Counted from the first letter of the stretch, positions 45,769-58,930 are shown. The stretch: DNA of 64,000 nucleotides from Selaginella moellendorffii (GCF_000143415.4 NW_003314283.1:1230330-1294329); one strand, 5' to 3'. Numbers and translations: made by a program. Notes: generated by a model not told the origin, from the letters alone.

Positions 45769-48700
45769 TCATTTGCCACCTTGCATGGAAAGAGAGTAGA
45801 AGTTATTGTCTCGACATCCAACGAATATTTGTCCTCCAAGAACCATGGGTGTTGAAAATACGTCCCCGGGCAGCTTAAATTTTCCTATCACAGCAACACA
45901 GCCAGGAACTTGTGATTTGGGCTCGCCCAAGGAATGGTCGCATGAAACCATCGCTGGAGCTTTGAGAACGTAGAGATTTCCAGAGGTAGTACATACGCAC
46001 AAAAGCCTGGACGAAGAGAACCAAGAGCGTGTTATTAGACAGCATGTCTTTGTTTCACCTGTAAGCGTTGTCTTCCTCGACTAGTTGAATGGCTTCATCG
46101 ATCCACGGTCCGGCTACTATTGGTTCTTCCAGGCAGATTTTCCATAGAAGCTTGCCAGAAATCTGTCACACAAATCCGTGAGAAACAATGCAATGGACTA
46201 TCCCTTCGTTTTACCTGGCAGTATGAGTAAACATGCCCGTCCCGAGAACATACGAGAACCTGACAGCAAGAAACTTAGGAGTGGCCAAAAACAGTCCAAT
46301 TTACTTGGTGAAAGATTGCCGAGGAGGTGTATACACCAGAGAACACTGGACCAAGTGTGTTCACCTGGAAGTTGGAACGGGAGGCTTGAAAGGTGAAACA
46401 AAATTATGAGCAAACCTTCCAAGCAATGTCACCAGTAGAAGAAAACGCGGTTACAGAACCATCAACAGCAGCAACGAGAACTGCAAAAGTGTGTAAGTGA
46501 GGAACAGGAGCACAAGCGAGTCAATACCGTTTCCGGTGGAAGAATCTACGTTGGGGGACGCAAAAATAGGTGCCCCTACATCGCGTTCCCAGGATAAACC
46601 ATAGTTTGGCTGAAACATCGTAGAGATAGGCCAGTCAGCCTACAAAGCTATTAGAATACCTGCGTGCAAATGAGATACAGCCGACCACCAGTTGTAGCAA
46701 TGTAGACATTCTTCCGCAACTACAAGGAAAAACATTAATCTCTGGCTGAACAATAGGAAACGCCAATCGACTTACTGCATCAGTTGCTGGAGATCCAAAA
46801 ATGCTCCCATGACACAAATACCTCCATATGCACGTACGAGAAATAGGATCCAGAACATACACAATATGGTCATGCGAACCACACCTGCAGGAAACTCTCA
46901 GAGTCTCATATACTGCTTAATGGCAGCTTACCAGATGTATCCTTCCCAAGTATCAACAACTGGTTGGCATTTTACCTGCGACGTAAATTTGATGCGAAAC
47001 TAAAGTTCCCAGAATAAATATTACCTCGCCATTTGTTTGAAATCTCCACACGACCCTTCCGTTGTCTGGATCCAGAAAATACACAAAACCATCATAACAG
47101 CCAACAACAACCTGGAATGCTCACATTAATTAAGAGATGGAAAGTAAAAGAAGGAAAACTAGTCTCGACCTGTGAAAAGTCGCCCGTCACAGCAGCTGTA
47201 GACTCGACCCGACCTCCCAGACTTGTCTCCCATATTTGTTCCCCACTGCATTAGTTCGACGTTAGATGAAAACCACGTAAAAGGTCCTAAAGGTACCTGA
47301 TAGCATCGATACAGAAAAACTTCCAAGCATGAGAGCCAATGTAGAGCCGATAGCCTGAAGTTGTAGCCAACAATAAAGGCGACGCATCAACACAAGCGTG
47401 CAAGCATTTCCCCCATGTAACTTGAATTTCCCGAGAGCCTGAAGTACCAAGGTTGCATTTCGTTGTTACTACCTGGTTATACTGGTTGTGTCGAACGAAA
47501 ACGGAGGGCGTAGGTACCGAAATATGACGAGGCCAAGATGGACGAGGCGAAACATAAGTATGAACAGTCTTGAGTCTCTTTGGGCCGTAGCAAGAGCAGG
47601 TTACTTCTTCACGGCTACCGCTTCTTCTTACCTCAACCTTGTCACCATCCACACGTTGAGCACTCTGCATGGCGTCATAAAGTTCGAGAGCTGTCCGGAA
47701 CTTGAAGAGCAGACGCATGTCAATACCGAGTAAGTGAGCGGCATGGGCTGCAGAAACCGACGTTCCTCCGGACAAGAAAAAATCGTCTGAAGGAGAAATG
47801 CTGTCAGAAAGTAACACTTGTGAGAAAATCTGCAGGTCCACGGGAAACAGTTGGAACATGGAAAACAAGAATTCTATTTACCTGTATGACCCTTTGAACA
47901 GATTCCGAAGCAAATGGTTGTAATTTTCCAGGAGAAGCAACGGTGTTACTCAGCTTTTGAATGGCGGAATAGTCAACCTTTCCAGAGCTCGTCAGTGGGA
48001 AGGCATCGACGAAAATATAACGCTCGGGAACCATATACGACGGGAGTCTTTTCGTCAGCCATTCCCTGAGCTTATCCTCTTTATGATTGTCGTCGTTTGC
48101 CTCCAAGATAACACAAGCTGCTAGTTGGATGTCATCGCTTGCAAGACGAAGAGGGTACACGGCTGCTTTCTTTACCTGCTGATTTTCCTCTAGACACCTT
48201 TCGACTTCTTCAGGTTCCACTCGTTGACCGTGGACTTGAAAAAGCCTGTCCGTCCGCCCGACCAAAATGATGCCTCCGTTTTCTAATCTCCTTGCCAAAT
48301 CTCCGGTTCTGAAAGCCTTTTTCTTTTTGGACTCGAAAAATCGGAGAGAAGTGCCGCTTTCATCGTTCCAGTATCCGTGCGAAACACCTGCACCACTGAT
48401 GCACAATTCTCCGAAGTTGACATCGGCACCATCGACTGGTTGGATATGAATGAAGCAACCTGTAATAGGCTTCCCAATAGGAACATTCGTTTCGCTAAAC
48501 ATATCGCTCAACTCGTTGCAGTCGAAACAAGAGCAGTCACCAGACACCTGAAAAAGTAAATTTGCTTAGCATCCCAAGAGTGTAGAAGTGTTTTACCTCT
48601 GTGCTGCCATACAGGTTTAAAACCCGTATCCATGGTAGACTCTTGCGAAGTTCAAGCACCAGCCTGTATGACAGTGCCTCTCCGCTTGATACGAGAAGAA

Positions 48701-49685
48701 GCAGCCTCATACTTCCAGAGCTAGAAGCTTGAAAAGCAGGCAAAAGTGCGCGTAGCAACGATGGAACGGCAACCAGTCTTGTCACGCTGAAAGCCTGCAA
48801 GCTTTAAAACAACAATTAAAAGGATAAGAAACGAAAACTCACACGCACTTGCAAATAGTTTAGCAGTCCAAGAGGATTTCGCTTGATATCCCGCTCGCAA
48901 GGAATGACGAGTGACGCCCCGGCAAAGAGCGGACCAAGAGACTCAGTCAAGTGATCGATGAAACCAATCGCAGTCTTAAACAAGCCAACGTCCGATGAAG
49001 AATGCGGATATGAGTCCTCCATCCACTGAAGACGATTGAGCAATCCTAGTTAGAACAAAAACTTTAAGATCCGGACTACTACGCAAACAAGCTTACCAGT
49101 ATCAGTGCCGCACACGCCTTTGGGCTTTCCCGTGGATCCAGACGTGTACATGATGTAAGAAAATGGTGGTCTAGAGCACGGCCAAGTAGTTCTCTTCGTC
49201 CTCTCCTCCAGCTCCAGTTTTCCCAGATCACCAATGCGAAGCTCACGACAAGGTAGACTCTGTGAAACTCCACTGAAATGGTTCTGGTAGTCATCCGGCA
49301 ACCATGGCGACTGATCGCATCCTACTATCACCGAGGCCTTCGAATCTACCATGACCTCGGTAATCCTCGAAAGTGGCCACGAAGAATCGAGAGGTACAAA
49401 CACCGCTGATGCCTTGTTCACGGCCAGAATCGCCACCAGGTACTCGGCCGATCGAGGAATCATCACTCCAACAGTGCTCACGCCTGAATCAGAGTCCCTG
49501 GAGCCTGCGGCATCGAGAGCGCTTGCAATCTGGCGACTATAACACTTCACAGAGCTCCAAATCTCCCAGAATGTGTAGCGCCGATCAACAGCTCCATCAC
49601 CCCCGGCGTGGATTACACAAACCTGGCCTGGAAATCTTGCCGCCACGGCGCGGAAGGAATGCGCCAAAGAAGAGCCCTCCTCCAT
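45769..49685 (-). CDS. acyl-activating enzyme with carrier and PQQ propeller (AASDH/AAE19 type)
   Basis: This family joins an ANL-type adenylation domain, a phosphopantetheine carrier domain and a C-terminal beta-propeller; the animal member activates beta-alanine. The plant role is not established. First exons: 49097-49685, 48849-49045, 48597-48794 and 47882-48547, then 47829 onward. The start is MEEGSSLAHSFRAVAARFP. Adenylation motifs are YIMYTSGSTGKPKGV, VLNLYGSTE, TGDLARRLENGG, VGRTDRLFQVHGQRVEPEE and, with the catalytic Lys, SSGKVDYSA. The carrier site is DDFFLSGGTSVSAAHA. The propeller has repeated blades such as GSHAWKFFCIDAI, VVGCYDGFVYFLDP, CGSHDHIVYVLDP, VAAVDGSVTAFS and VGCRDNNFYSLSMQGGK at the end. 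A telo-box lies 7 nt upstream of the ATG. Confidence 0.9.
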
Positions 49686-49778
49686 GACTGCTAAACCCTA
49701 AAGAATGACTCGATAGATAGAAGAAATATATTTACTTGGAATGCTAGAACAAGACTTAAGATCTTATCATCGATCACA

Positions 49779-50315
<537 letters not shown>

Positions 50316-50316
50316 T

Positions 50317-50345
50317 CATCCAACGGCCCAGATTGTCGATCCGCG
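50317..50345 (-). promoter_or_regulatory. plant histone promoter motifs (nonamer and octamer)
   Basis: The plus strand shows CATCCAACG (50317-50325), the plant histone nonamer, and GATCCGCG (50338-50345), the exact reverse complement of the octamer CGCGGATC. They lie 128-156 bp upstream of the H3 ATG. A TATA-like TTTAAATTT lies between, near 50283-50292. Such pairs drive S-phase expression of plant histone genes. Confidence 0.85.
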
Positions 50346-50382
50346 TCCTTGCATTTGATTGGTTTTCTTATAATAATGCTAC

Positions 50383-50460
50383 CCATAAATGATGAGAATT
50401 ATAGTACGCTTCGACATCGTTATAAGAGATCTCGGGCTACTACAATTCTCATCGTTATGG
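50383..50460. repeat. 78-bp fold-back element
   Basis: Arm 50383-50406 (CATAAATGATGAGAATTATA inside) and arm 50438-50460 (TACTACAATTCTCATCGTT inside) are inverted repeats with about 3 mismatches, around a 31-bp loop. One arm recurs at about 37916-37940 inside the start of the small secreted ORF. Confidence 0.8.
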
Positions 50461-50594
50461 TTTATATGTTGGCTGGAGGAAGAAGGTCCAAATTTAGATC
50501 GTCCAGGAATTGATTCGCTAGGAGAGGTTCCAGTCAACAGTACATTGACTAGAGTGGACTAAGAGTTGACCGGGCCAGTACGACTTCGTGAAAT

Positions 50595-50667
50595 GCGCCT
50601 GTAGCTCAGTGGATAGAGCGTCTGTTTCCTAAGCAGAAAGTCACAGGTTCGACCCCTGTCTGGCGCG
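50595..50667 (+). tRNA. tRNA-Arg (CCT)
   Basis: 73 nt, identical to the 37643 copy except C for T near the 3' acceptor end (CTGGCGCG), so the stem has one more Watson-Crick pair. The anticodon is CCT. The upstream flank (ACATTGACTAGAGTGGACTA) and downstream flank (GAGTAACA) match the other copy. There is no strong T-run immediately downstream. Confidence 0.96.
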
Positions 50668-50942
50668 AGTAACAGACAACTCCTTATGGTTCACAGCAAT
50701 CTAAATTTCTCAGTTTCGTTACAAAATGAAAAAGAAGATATAGATATATGCCAAAGACTATGTGTTTGTTTTTGTTTTCTTTCATTTATAAGAAAGAAAG
50801 AAGAGTTAATAGTTACAAGGAATCCCATTATGCCATACCGGATTTCTGGACATGGTAGTAGAGCAGGTAAGTAACTAGACCCAGCATCCACTCCGTAGAT
50901 ATTTACAAAAATTTGCTTTGTTTCTGTTACATTTCTAGGAGA

Positions 50943-53625
50943 TTATATCACAGTTCCATCCTTTAGTATCGAGTTCTTCACGACAACAGTGATTCCAGAA
51001 CGGATGTAGATTCCTTCGGATGGTCTCTCAGCCTCTTGCACACCCTGGTTGATCCACAGTGGTTGATGAGAGCTCATGAAAAAGGAATCGAGAAAAACAA
51101 ACTTACATCTGTGTTTGTGATAATGACATGGCTGCCGATCCTTGCGTTCTTATCAACCAAGCAGTTCCTGAGATCGAGAAAATGGCATTATTTAGCTTCA
51201 GTGACTATAATAACTTGTCACCTATGGTTTACCTCATTGTTGTGTGCTCGCCCACACCAAGTGGAACTTTGCCCTGTGCTCTCAGTGCAGCAATCTCGGC
51301 CTCAGTTTCATAGGAATCAGCTCCCATTATGATGGTATCCTGTTTCAAAAAATTTAAGCAGTTCTACCTTTACCACTGTCTTGGGTATGATGGAAATGAC
51401 AAACCTTAAGCTCTACACCAGACTCTAGCCTGGAACGGACGCCAATGAGTGAATGCTCCACACTGCAGGACTTTAGAAAGCAGCCGTGCGATACGATAGA
51501 ATCTATAATCTGCACCGGCGACAAATCATGGTCAAGAATTTTTCCTCATGAGGCAGCCCGACACTTACCCTGCATTTCTCCATCTTTGTTGGAGGCAAAA
51601 ATCGCGGAGATGTGAAGATGGGATTGGAAGCATCGTAAAAGCTGAACTTTGGTGGCTGCAAAAGAGTTTTCTTTTTGTATGAGTAAGTGTTTAACTGCGA
51701 AGTTCCAACTCCAAAGGCATTACCTGAGCGGTGAGAGCGAGATTAGCGTCAAAAAACGACTTAATAGTTCCAATGTCTTCCCAGTAGTCATTGAAGAGAT
51801 ACGCCTGCAATATCAAGTTTTAGGGGTAGAATGCAAGACAAAGCACACGAACTTCCCACCTGAACATTGTACTCGTTCGCTGCAGCGGGAATGATCTCCG
51901 AGCCAAAGTCATTAGAGGTAGGATACCGCCATCTAACAATGATTTAACAAACCGGAAAGAATAGGTAAAATAAACCAATAAATTTGGAAGACTGATATCA
52001 CCTGAGGAGTTTGAGGAGTACGTCTTTGCGAAACACGTAAATCCCCATGGATGCAATGTATGGCATCTTTTTCGCCTCCTCCCGTGAAAGACCCAACGCA
52101 GTTGTGTCAACTTGCTGTTGAACACGAAAAAGAAAAAGTAAAAAGCACTTGCATGAGAAAGTGAAACAAAAGAACCTCTTTCTGAAAAGCTTACCATTGC
52201 TTTCAGATCCATGCCTTTGGGCTTCTCGCTAAACGAGATGATCCGGCCCCTCGCGTCGGTCTTAACGAGCCCGAAATCCGATGCCCGGCTAAACAAGAAA
52301 AGAAGAAGAGAAACAAGAAACGAATCGTCAAGTGCTCGGCAGAATGCCAGAAACAATTGAATAAAGTACGACAAAGATACTGTGAGAAACGACACCAAGT
52401 GTTCGCCGGAGCGGGCCACAGCTGTCCGCGCTAGCATTTTAACCTCTAGTGGTTCACTTGCATGGGAAATTCTAAAGGTGCTCACCTCTCGTCCACAGGA
52501 ACACATGAGATGGTGATGTCTGCACCAGAGTCCTTGTGCTTCTGCGGGAGCAACGCCAACCACCATACGACTGACATAAGTCACACGCCACACAAACTGC
52601 GCGCATAAGAAAACATACCTGGACAAAGTCCATGTAGTCCATGCGGTAGAGGTGATCACCGGAGAGAACAAGCACGTAGTCGACGTCCTTGTTTCTCACA
52701 TCCTTGTCATACAAAACGAAACCTCAGCATGCGAGTCCAACACCTTGGAAATGGTAAGAGTACCTCAAAAAGCCAAGTGAACTGCCTCACGGCGTCCGCG
52801 GTCCCTTGAAACCAATTCATACCAGACTCCCCTGGAGTTTGCGTTGCTGCCAGTACCTACATCAATCACACGCACAAAGATCTGAGACCAAACACTCCGT
52901 ATAACAGATTTTTCTAGCTCTCTCATTTCCTCCACCTCAACAAAGCCTTCCCCAGCATTGATGAAGTTGTAGGTGCGAGCGAGGTGGCGGTTGAGCGACG
53001 CCGAGTTGAACTGCGTGAGTACGAAAACTCGATTGATCCCGCTGTTGATGCAGTTGCTCATTGGAACATCGATCAAGCGGTAGCCACCGCCAATTGGCAC
53101 CTTGAGGAACAAAGTGTGTGACGGGGAGTTAATACACACACGAGAAAGCAGAGGAAGAAAAGGTGTAGCTCTCGATCATACCGCAGGCTTTGCCCTTTGC
53201 TTTGTGAGGGGAAACAGTCGCGTTCCAACGCCGCCTCCCAGGATGATGGAGACGACCGACTTGGGATCCACGCGCGGGGTCTCAAACACTGAGAATGGTA
53301 GCTCGACTTGCTGGAAATCGATCAAACAAGAGGAATCAATGCTTCCATAGGAGAAGAGGCTATACAAACTCACCTTTGCTTCGCGCGGGGGATAATCCAC
53401 TAGAACAGCGGACGATAGAGCGGCATTCCCTCCTTTCTGGGCCGCCTGGCATTTGGCGATCCTCGGCTTAGATTTCTCGGGGATCTTCTTGAGATGGAGA
53501 GCTGCCCCGAATAAATCGCGCTTGGCGAGCGACGAGCTGGCTGATTTGCAGGCATGCAGGTAGTCTTTCCTGCCCCCCGCACTGACCGATCCCATTGGAC
53601 TGGAAGAAATCGCGGCGTTGGCCAT
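50943..53625 (-). CDS. ADP-glucose pyrophosphorylase large subunit
   Basis: The enzyme makes ADP-glucose for starch synthesis in plastids and works as a heterotetramer with the small subunit. Fifteen exons: 53374-53625, 53182-53310, 52936-53100, 52764-52856, 52619-52702, 52486-52541, 52195-52288, 52002-52114, 51860-51932, 51724-51804, 51569-51655, 51405-51509, 51233-51339, 51107-51167 and 50943-51044. They close in frame as 533 residues. The first exon encodes a Ser/Ala/Lys-rich transit peptide. The catalytic core has [36 protein letters not shown] and [13 protein letters not shown]. Sugar- and regulator-binding parts are [21 protein letters not shown] and [10 protein letters not shown] near the end. 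The left-handed beta-helix domain is complete. Sequence features fit the large (regulatory) subunit of the vascular-plant APL1-3 kind. Confidence 0.95.
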
Positions 53626-54888
53626 GGATGATCTCCTCGAGCGAAATATCGATCAAGAACCCCTGGGACGCGATATTTCCTCTGTTCCTCGCGAAGATCG
53701 AGATAAATAGCGCTCGCGTTGTCACCTCCTCACGGGCTGGGATGTCTGTAACACGAGGAAGGAAAAGAGAAAGCCGGGAGCCGCTCGCTGCTTGACACAC
53801 AAGGCACTACAGGACGAGATCACCGACACACCCTGCGCCTGGCACGCCGATCAGTCCCTATTTCGCTTTCGATCAGCAGCGGCATTGATCCATCACTGGA
53901 TCGCAAAGGATTTCTAGCTAGCGAATCGAGGGAGAAGGAGCGGGGGGCTCTCGATCGATCGAGGAGAGCGTTTGCTAGCAATCGTATAAGTAACACTGGC
54001 GCTCACCGCCAAAACACAAGAAAAACAAAAAACCTAGCCCTCGCCTGTGATACGTCGCGGGTTCACATCCCACGCACATTTCTTCCACTTGCGAGAACAT
54101 TCGGTGGCATATGCTGTCCCCGTTGTACGCGATTGGACGTACTTTCACTAGTTGGTAGGGGTTTTTCAGTCACATTTCCTTGATATTTTCCATGGAATCT
54201 CACAATGTGTGGTCTCTAAGCCCTAACCAATTGTGGCGCAACACTGTCACCCTCATCCCGTGCGTGTGGGCCTCTCTTTTTTGCCCTAGAACACTGCTAA
54301 ATGAAAAAGAGAGCTACCTTTCAAACAAATTACATTTTCAACCACGTTTTATTTACCGGTGGACGATGCCTATTGGTCGCGATTTGCCATCTTGTTGGTT
54401 GTGCTTGGATTTGATCACGAGGACCTATAGATAATAATATCGTTTACTCAAACAACCTTAATACGTGATCTCATCCACAACGAGAATAGTTTATATTATG
54501 GCCTTTAGCGCAGGGATCGCTTTCAGGATCATATGAATTCACGTCGGATCCACGCCCAGGTGTCGCAATACGATTGAATAGACATACTTTTCGTGCCTGC
54601 AATACAGTATTATACGTAAGATCTTTCCTGAAGAAGCATCGGGCCTCGCAGCACGTTCTGCATGGAGTTTCTTTTCTTGCCACCTTTTTCTCTCTAGCTC
54701 ACGGGCGTGCACGGGCGACGTGGCAACATCTTCGCCTACCACGTGTCTGGGCAATCCAATGACGTGGACGTTGCCAGCTGTCAGACGGTTTGCTAGATTG
54801 CTGGTCCCACCCGAAAGAGACATACAGGCCTATGATTCGCCCCCCTGAGATCCACATTCTCTAGCCGCGAAGATTCGAGCATTGGGAA
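53626..54888. other. intergenic between two divergent genes
   Basis: Contains the leader and promoter of the pyrophosphorylase gene (53626 to about 54000). Two ACGTG-containing sites lie near 54740 and 54765. A T-arm-like GGGTTCACATCCC near 54058 has no other tRNA parts. An open frame of 94 codons (54539-54823, minus) is unsupported. Confidence 0.45.
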
Positions 54889-54997
54889 GAATATACACCA
54901 CAATATCTGGGTATATTCGAATGATTATTGAATCTTTTAATATTCCCAACGGGATCGCGCCAAGTGGCGTAGCCCTAGCCGTCCGTTTTGGTATAAA
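54889..54997 (+). promoter_or_regulatory. P1BS pair and TATA box of the SPX-MFS gene
   Basis: GAATATAC at 54889-54896 and GTATATTC at 54911-54918 both fit the PHR1-binding site GNATATNC and are exact reverse complements of each other, 14 bp apart. A TATA box (GTATAAAGG) stands at 54991-54999. A start of transcription near 55025 would leave a leader of about 500 nt before the ATG, perhaps with an intron (acceptor-like TTTGCGCAG near 55275). Confidence 0.7.
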
Positions 54998-55110
54998 GGG
55001 GCGGCGACCCATGCGTACGACTGTACGTCATTGCTAAAACGAGTTGCTATGAAGCTCCCCTGGAATTTTGAGTGGCCCGGCTAGGTTTTCCAGGAGAGTG
55101 CGCAGGCATT

Positions 55111-55132
55111 TCGATCGATCGATCGATCGATC
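55111..55132 (+). repeat. (GATC)5 microsatellite in the leader
   Basis: TCGATCGATCGATCGATC-type run, self-complementary, in the presumed 5' UTR of the SPX-MFS gene. Confidence 0.85.
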
Positions 55133-55540
55133 TCACCAGGCGATTGGCGCACACGCGTTGGATCGAATCGGTCGTCGTGGCGTGATTAAGGTGATCTCGC
55201 GTGAATTTTCTAGCCTAGTTTTTGCTTTGAGATGCATGTGAAACTGGAGCTCTTGTTTTGTCCTGTTTGCGCAGAGGTCCCAGGGACCAGCTGTGTGATG
55301 TGAGCTCCTCTACCAAAAATTTCTCCCAGGATCCATTGTGTTCCTCCTTGCGCATTAATTGCGTATAGCGCTAGATCTTCTCTTCTCGGCCAATTCATTC
55401 CCAAGGCATAGCTGGCAGTCCCTCGTTGCGTACGCATTTGGGGCTTGATCTTCGGCGTGGCCAAGTCATTGAGCTTTTTGGTTGCTTTTCTTTTCTTCCA
55501 GTGGATAGTGGATTGCAACTATAGCAGGAGTTAAGGTATC

Positions 55541-58244
55541 ATGGTCCACTTTGGACATTATATCTTGGCGAACAGAATTCCAGAATGGGAAAGGTAAGAT
55601 CACAGGAATGTCGGGGGAATGTCAACTCTAAAAATTTATGATCTTTTTGATGTTCCAGTCACTACATTGGCTACAAGGCTCTGAAGAAGAGGATAAACGA
55701 GTATGCAGCTCGCGCGTCTCATGCTTCCTCGGAGGAAAGAGAGCAAATCATAAGCTCTTTTGCGCAACTTCTCGACTCACAGGTACCAAGTTCAACTAGT
55801 TCTTTGCAAAGCTTGTGATTTTGGCACTCCTGTTTGGAAAGGTGGAGCGAATTGTGCTGTTTCTCATGGAGAAGCAAGGACTTCTCGCAGAAAAGCTGCT
55901 GAAGCTGGCCGAGAAGCAGGAAAAATCCCTTGCCACCATGGAAATTGACGTGGAGGCTGCGACAAGCTATCACCTAATTGAGGAATACAGGCAAGAACAT
56001 CTGTCACTTGAATTCACTGTGTAAACTCCGTGTAAACAACGCAGAGCTATTGGACAAGAGCTTCTCAAGCTTTTGAACTTTGTGGAGATGAACACCACTG
56101 GCCTCAGGAAGATACTTAAAAAATTTGACAAGCGCGTTGGCTTTCGTTTCAGAGAACAATATCTGGCGTCCCGAATAAACCACCCTTATTCTCAACTACA
56201 ACAAGTCTTCAAACAAGTGGTAAGTGTTCCACATTTTCTTCTGTTTCGTTGTTTTTCCTTCTCTCTCTGGTATTTATTTTTTACAAGCTTGCAGGGTATT
56301 GGAGCTCTAATGGGAACTATAGCTCAAAATCTTGCTCAGCTGAGCTCCGGGCACAGTCACAGACAGAGTTACTTCTCTCTCTTTAGAAAGTCATCTCTTC
56401 CTATCGAGCATGAACCTATAATCAAGGTCTGTATTGTCTCATCCCAAAACATGGAAATGTAACACTAGGTATTGAACAGGCTCTCGAAGGAGCACTACAC
56501 AGGCTTACAAAAGAAGTGACTTTTATGTCCTTCGTTGCAAATGACCTGCTCTTACCTGAACCGTCTGACCATGCTTTAGAAACTGCCGATGAGCGAGAGT
56601 TCCATTTCATGTCGGTCCAGCTCAACCTATGGAATACTTTCCTCTACATGGTACTGCGATTGCCACATCCATGCTCTAAAAGTTCTAATCGTGGATCTTG
56701 TACCAGGCAAACTACTACATTATAGTTCCCACTTCAGATGATTATGCCGAAACTTTACACGTTCCTGGAACCATGAACGGGGTGATTATTGGAGCCATGC
56801 CACTGGCAGCACTTGTGTCTGCACTGGTTTATAGCTGGTGGTCGAACTTCTCTTACAGAGCTCCACTGTTTATAAGTACGCTGCTCTTGATGGCCGGCAA
56901 TCTCATGTACGCGCTGGCGTTGCCCTTCCACTCGTTCTGGTTTTTGGTCATAGGACGTGCCTTGAGCGGGTAAACTTGCTTGCGACATTTTAATGTTTTC
57001 GTATTTTTTTACGTGCTCGAGCCTTGTGTAACAGGCTGGGAGGTGCAAGGGCGATCAACCGGCGATATCTTATGGATCATGTTCCTGTTAAGCACCTTAC
57101 AAACGTATCAGCGTCGTTTGTTATCGCCAGCTCGCTAGGAATGGCGGCTGGCCCTGCACTTGCAAGCCTCCTCATCAAGCTAGACTTCCAGGTAAGCTGA
57201 AAACATATCGATAGTTTATGAATGACTTCAACCTTTCAAACAGATGCTAGGCTTTCCAGTGAACCAATTCACGGCTCCTGGATGGGTGATGTTACTTCTT
57301 TGGGGAATATATCTGATCGTTTCACTCTTTGCATTCAAAGAACCAAAGCGGCTGAGCGTCAACCATGACACAGAAAACCAGGTTCACAGTGCTTTTGTAG
57401 ATGATGGTTCGGATTCTGGTTCTGGTATCACTGACCCTTTATTGGGAGAAGAAATGGTTCCGGCCAAAGGCAGGAAACCTGCTGGAAGTATTTCAGAACT
57501 CTTCAGGGCGATAAATACACCAGTACAGATCTTGCTCTTGGTGTATTTTATGCTCAAGTTTGCCGTGGAAATGTTGGTATCCGAATCTGGGATTATCTCT
57601 GAGTTTTACTTCCAGTGGAGCTCTTCACAGGTATGCAAACATTTGCAGATTTTTTAATATGCACATATATTTTGATCAGGTGGGATACTTCTTAGGAGCA
57701 CTTGGATTGGCTGTGCTTCCAATTTGTGCAGTGGTTGCTAACTATATCAGCAACACATTCGCGGATAGGTAGTAACACCTTTTTTTTCTCACATTTCTAC
57801 GTTTTTTTCTTGTAGGGTCGTAATTTTTTGGACAGAGATTCTAATTGCATTAGGAGTCATTGCAAACATCTGCTATTATCCATTATTCAGATATACCACA
57901 GTGCAATATGTTGCTTCGGCTATTGTAATTTTCCTTTCAACAAATGTGCTTGAAGGTTAGTCTTGGATTTCCTGGAGCTTTTATCTCACTTGGAAAAAGT
58001 TTCAGGGGTTAACATGTCACTTCTTTCCAAAGTAATGCCGTCGCGTCTATCTAGAGGAGTTTTCAATTGTGGATTTCTTTCCACTGAAGCTGGGACACTA
58101 GCTAGAGCATTATCTGATGGATTAATATCTTTGGCTGGTAAAGCAGGAATGGAGTACCTTCTTATTGTTACTATGATTCCAACTCTAGTGCTTGTCTTGG
58201 CAACAATTGCCTGCACCTGGATTGGGTATTATACACTCTATTAA
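55541..58244 (+). CDS. SPX-MFS vacuolar phosphate transporter (PHT5/VPT type)
   Basis: Plant SPX-MFS proteins move inorganic phosphate into the vacuole; the SPX domain senses inositol pyrophosphates. Twelve exons: 55541-55593, 55659-55782, 55842-55990, 56045-56219, 56295-56426, 56480-56650, 56707-56969, 57035-57191, 57244-57630, 57680-57768, 57816-57955 and 58006-58244. They close in frame as 692 residues. The SPX domain starts [20 protein letters not shown], continues with [14 protein letters not shown], and has the Lys cluster [14 protein letters not shown] that binds the ligand. The MFS part has [32 protein letters not shown] and further spans to WIGYYTLY. The middle loop ([18 protein letters not shown]) separates the two MFS halves. 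The third intron (55991-56044) begins GC, a non-canonical GC-AG intron. Confidence 0.95.
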
Positions 58245-58659
58245 CCCATAAATATTTGCACTCAATTTTGAGTTTAAAATTTTGCATTTTGCTGTATAAA
58301 ATACTGTATTAAACAATTTGAGCAATTAGGGCTTGAATTTATTTTTCTAGTTATAACATATACTCTATGTTCAGATTTTCAGGTTTGCCTCGGTCACCTA
58401 TACAAGGACTAAAATCTGCATAAATATATTTGTGGAAACTTTCTTCGGGCAATTCTTGCATATATTTCCTGTTTTTCTATTGCTAACGAAATATATAGCT
58501 TTTTTCGTTGGCAATGTATTTTACAAACTATGAGTTCATTTGTAACTAATATATACTTTTTTCAGCTTTTTGCCCTTAATATTTTATCTTGAGCGTTCTA
58601 TCCATCTCCATACCTGCGAGTCTCAAAGGCTCTAATCAGGTCAAAACTTCGCAGATGCT
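58245..58659. other. 3' flank of the transporter gene
   Basis: AT-rich, probably 3' UTR and spacer; nothing recognised. Confidence 0.4.
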
Positions 58660-58930
58660 GTGTGGGCGAGAGGCTGGGATCTGGCTGCCAAGTCCAAGTC
58701 TCTCATGAGGTATGCCAAGTTCAAGTCGCTTATGAGGTATGCTGGGAAATTGTTCATGCCCAAGCTCCCTTTGACAAGGATTTTGTGAGGAAGAGAGACG
58801 GTGGGAAGTGCTACGGGACCTGGAGCTGTGCTGTCAGCCAGTGAGCGAGGAGGAGGCGATCAAGACGCTGGTGGAGACACTGAAGAGGGATGCCGTCTCG
58901 ATCTCACGCCGAGACCATCTTTGAAAAACT
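58660..58930 (+). pseudogene. unidentified gene fragment
   Basis: A GC-richer island in AT-rich DNA. Readable pieces in shifting frames include SLMRYAKFKSLMRYAGKLF (a 30-bp internal duplication) and LCCQPVSEEEAIKTLVETL. It looks like exon remnants of a real gene whose family I cannot name. Confidence 0.4.

Noticed and set aside
47440..47473. 34-nt intron in the AASDH-like gene
   Set aside because: The segment is in frame and without stops, so it may be coding; the sequence does not decide.
54050..54075. GGGTTCACATCCC as a possible tRNA T-arm
   Set aside because: The rest of the cloverleaf is missing.
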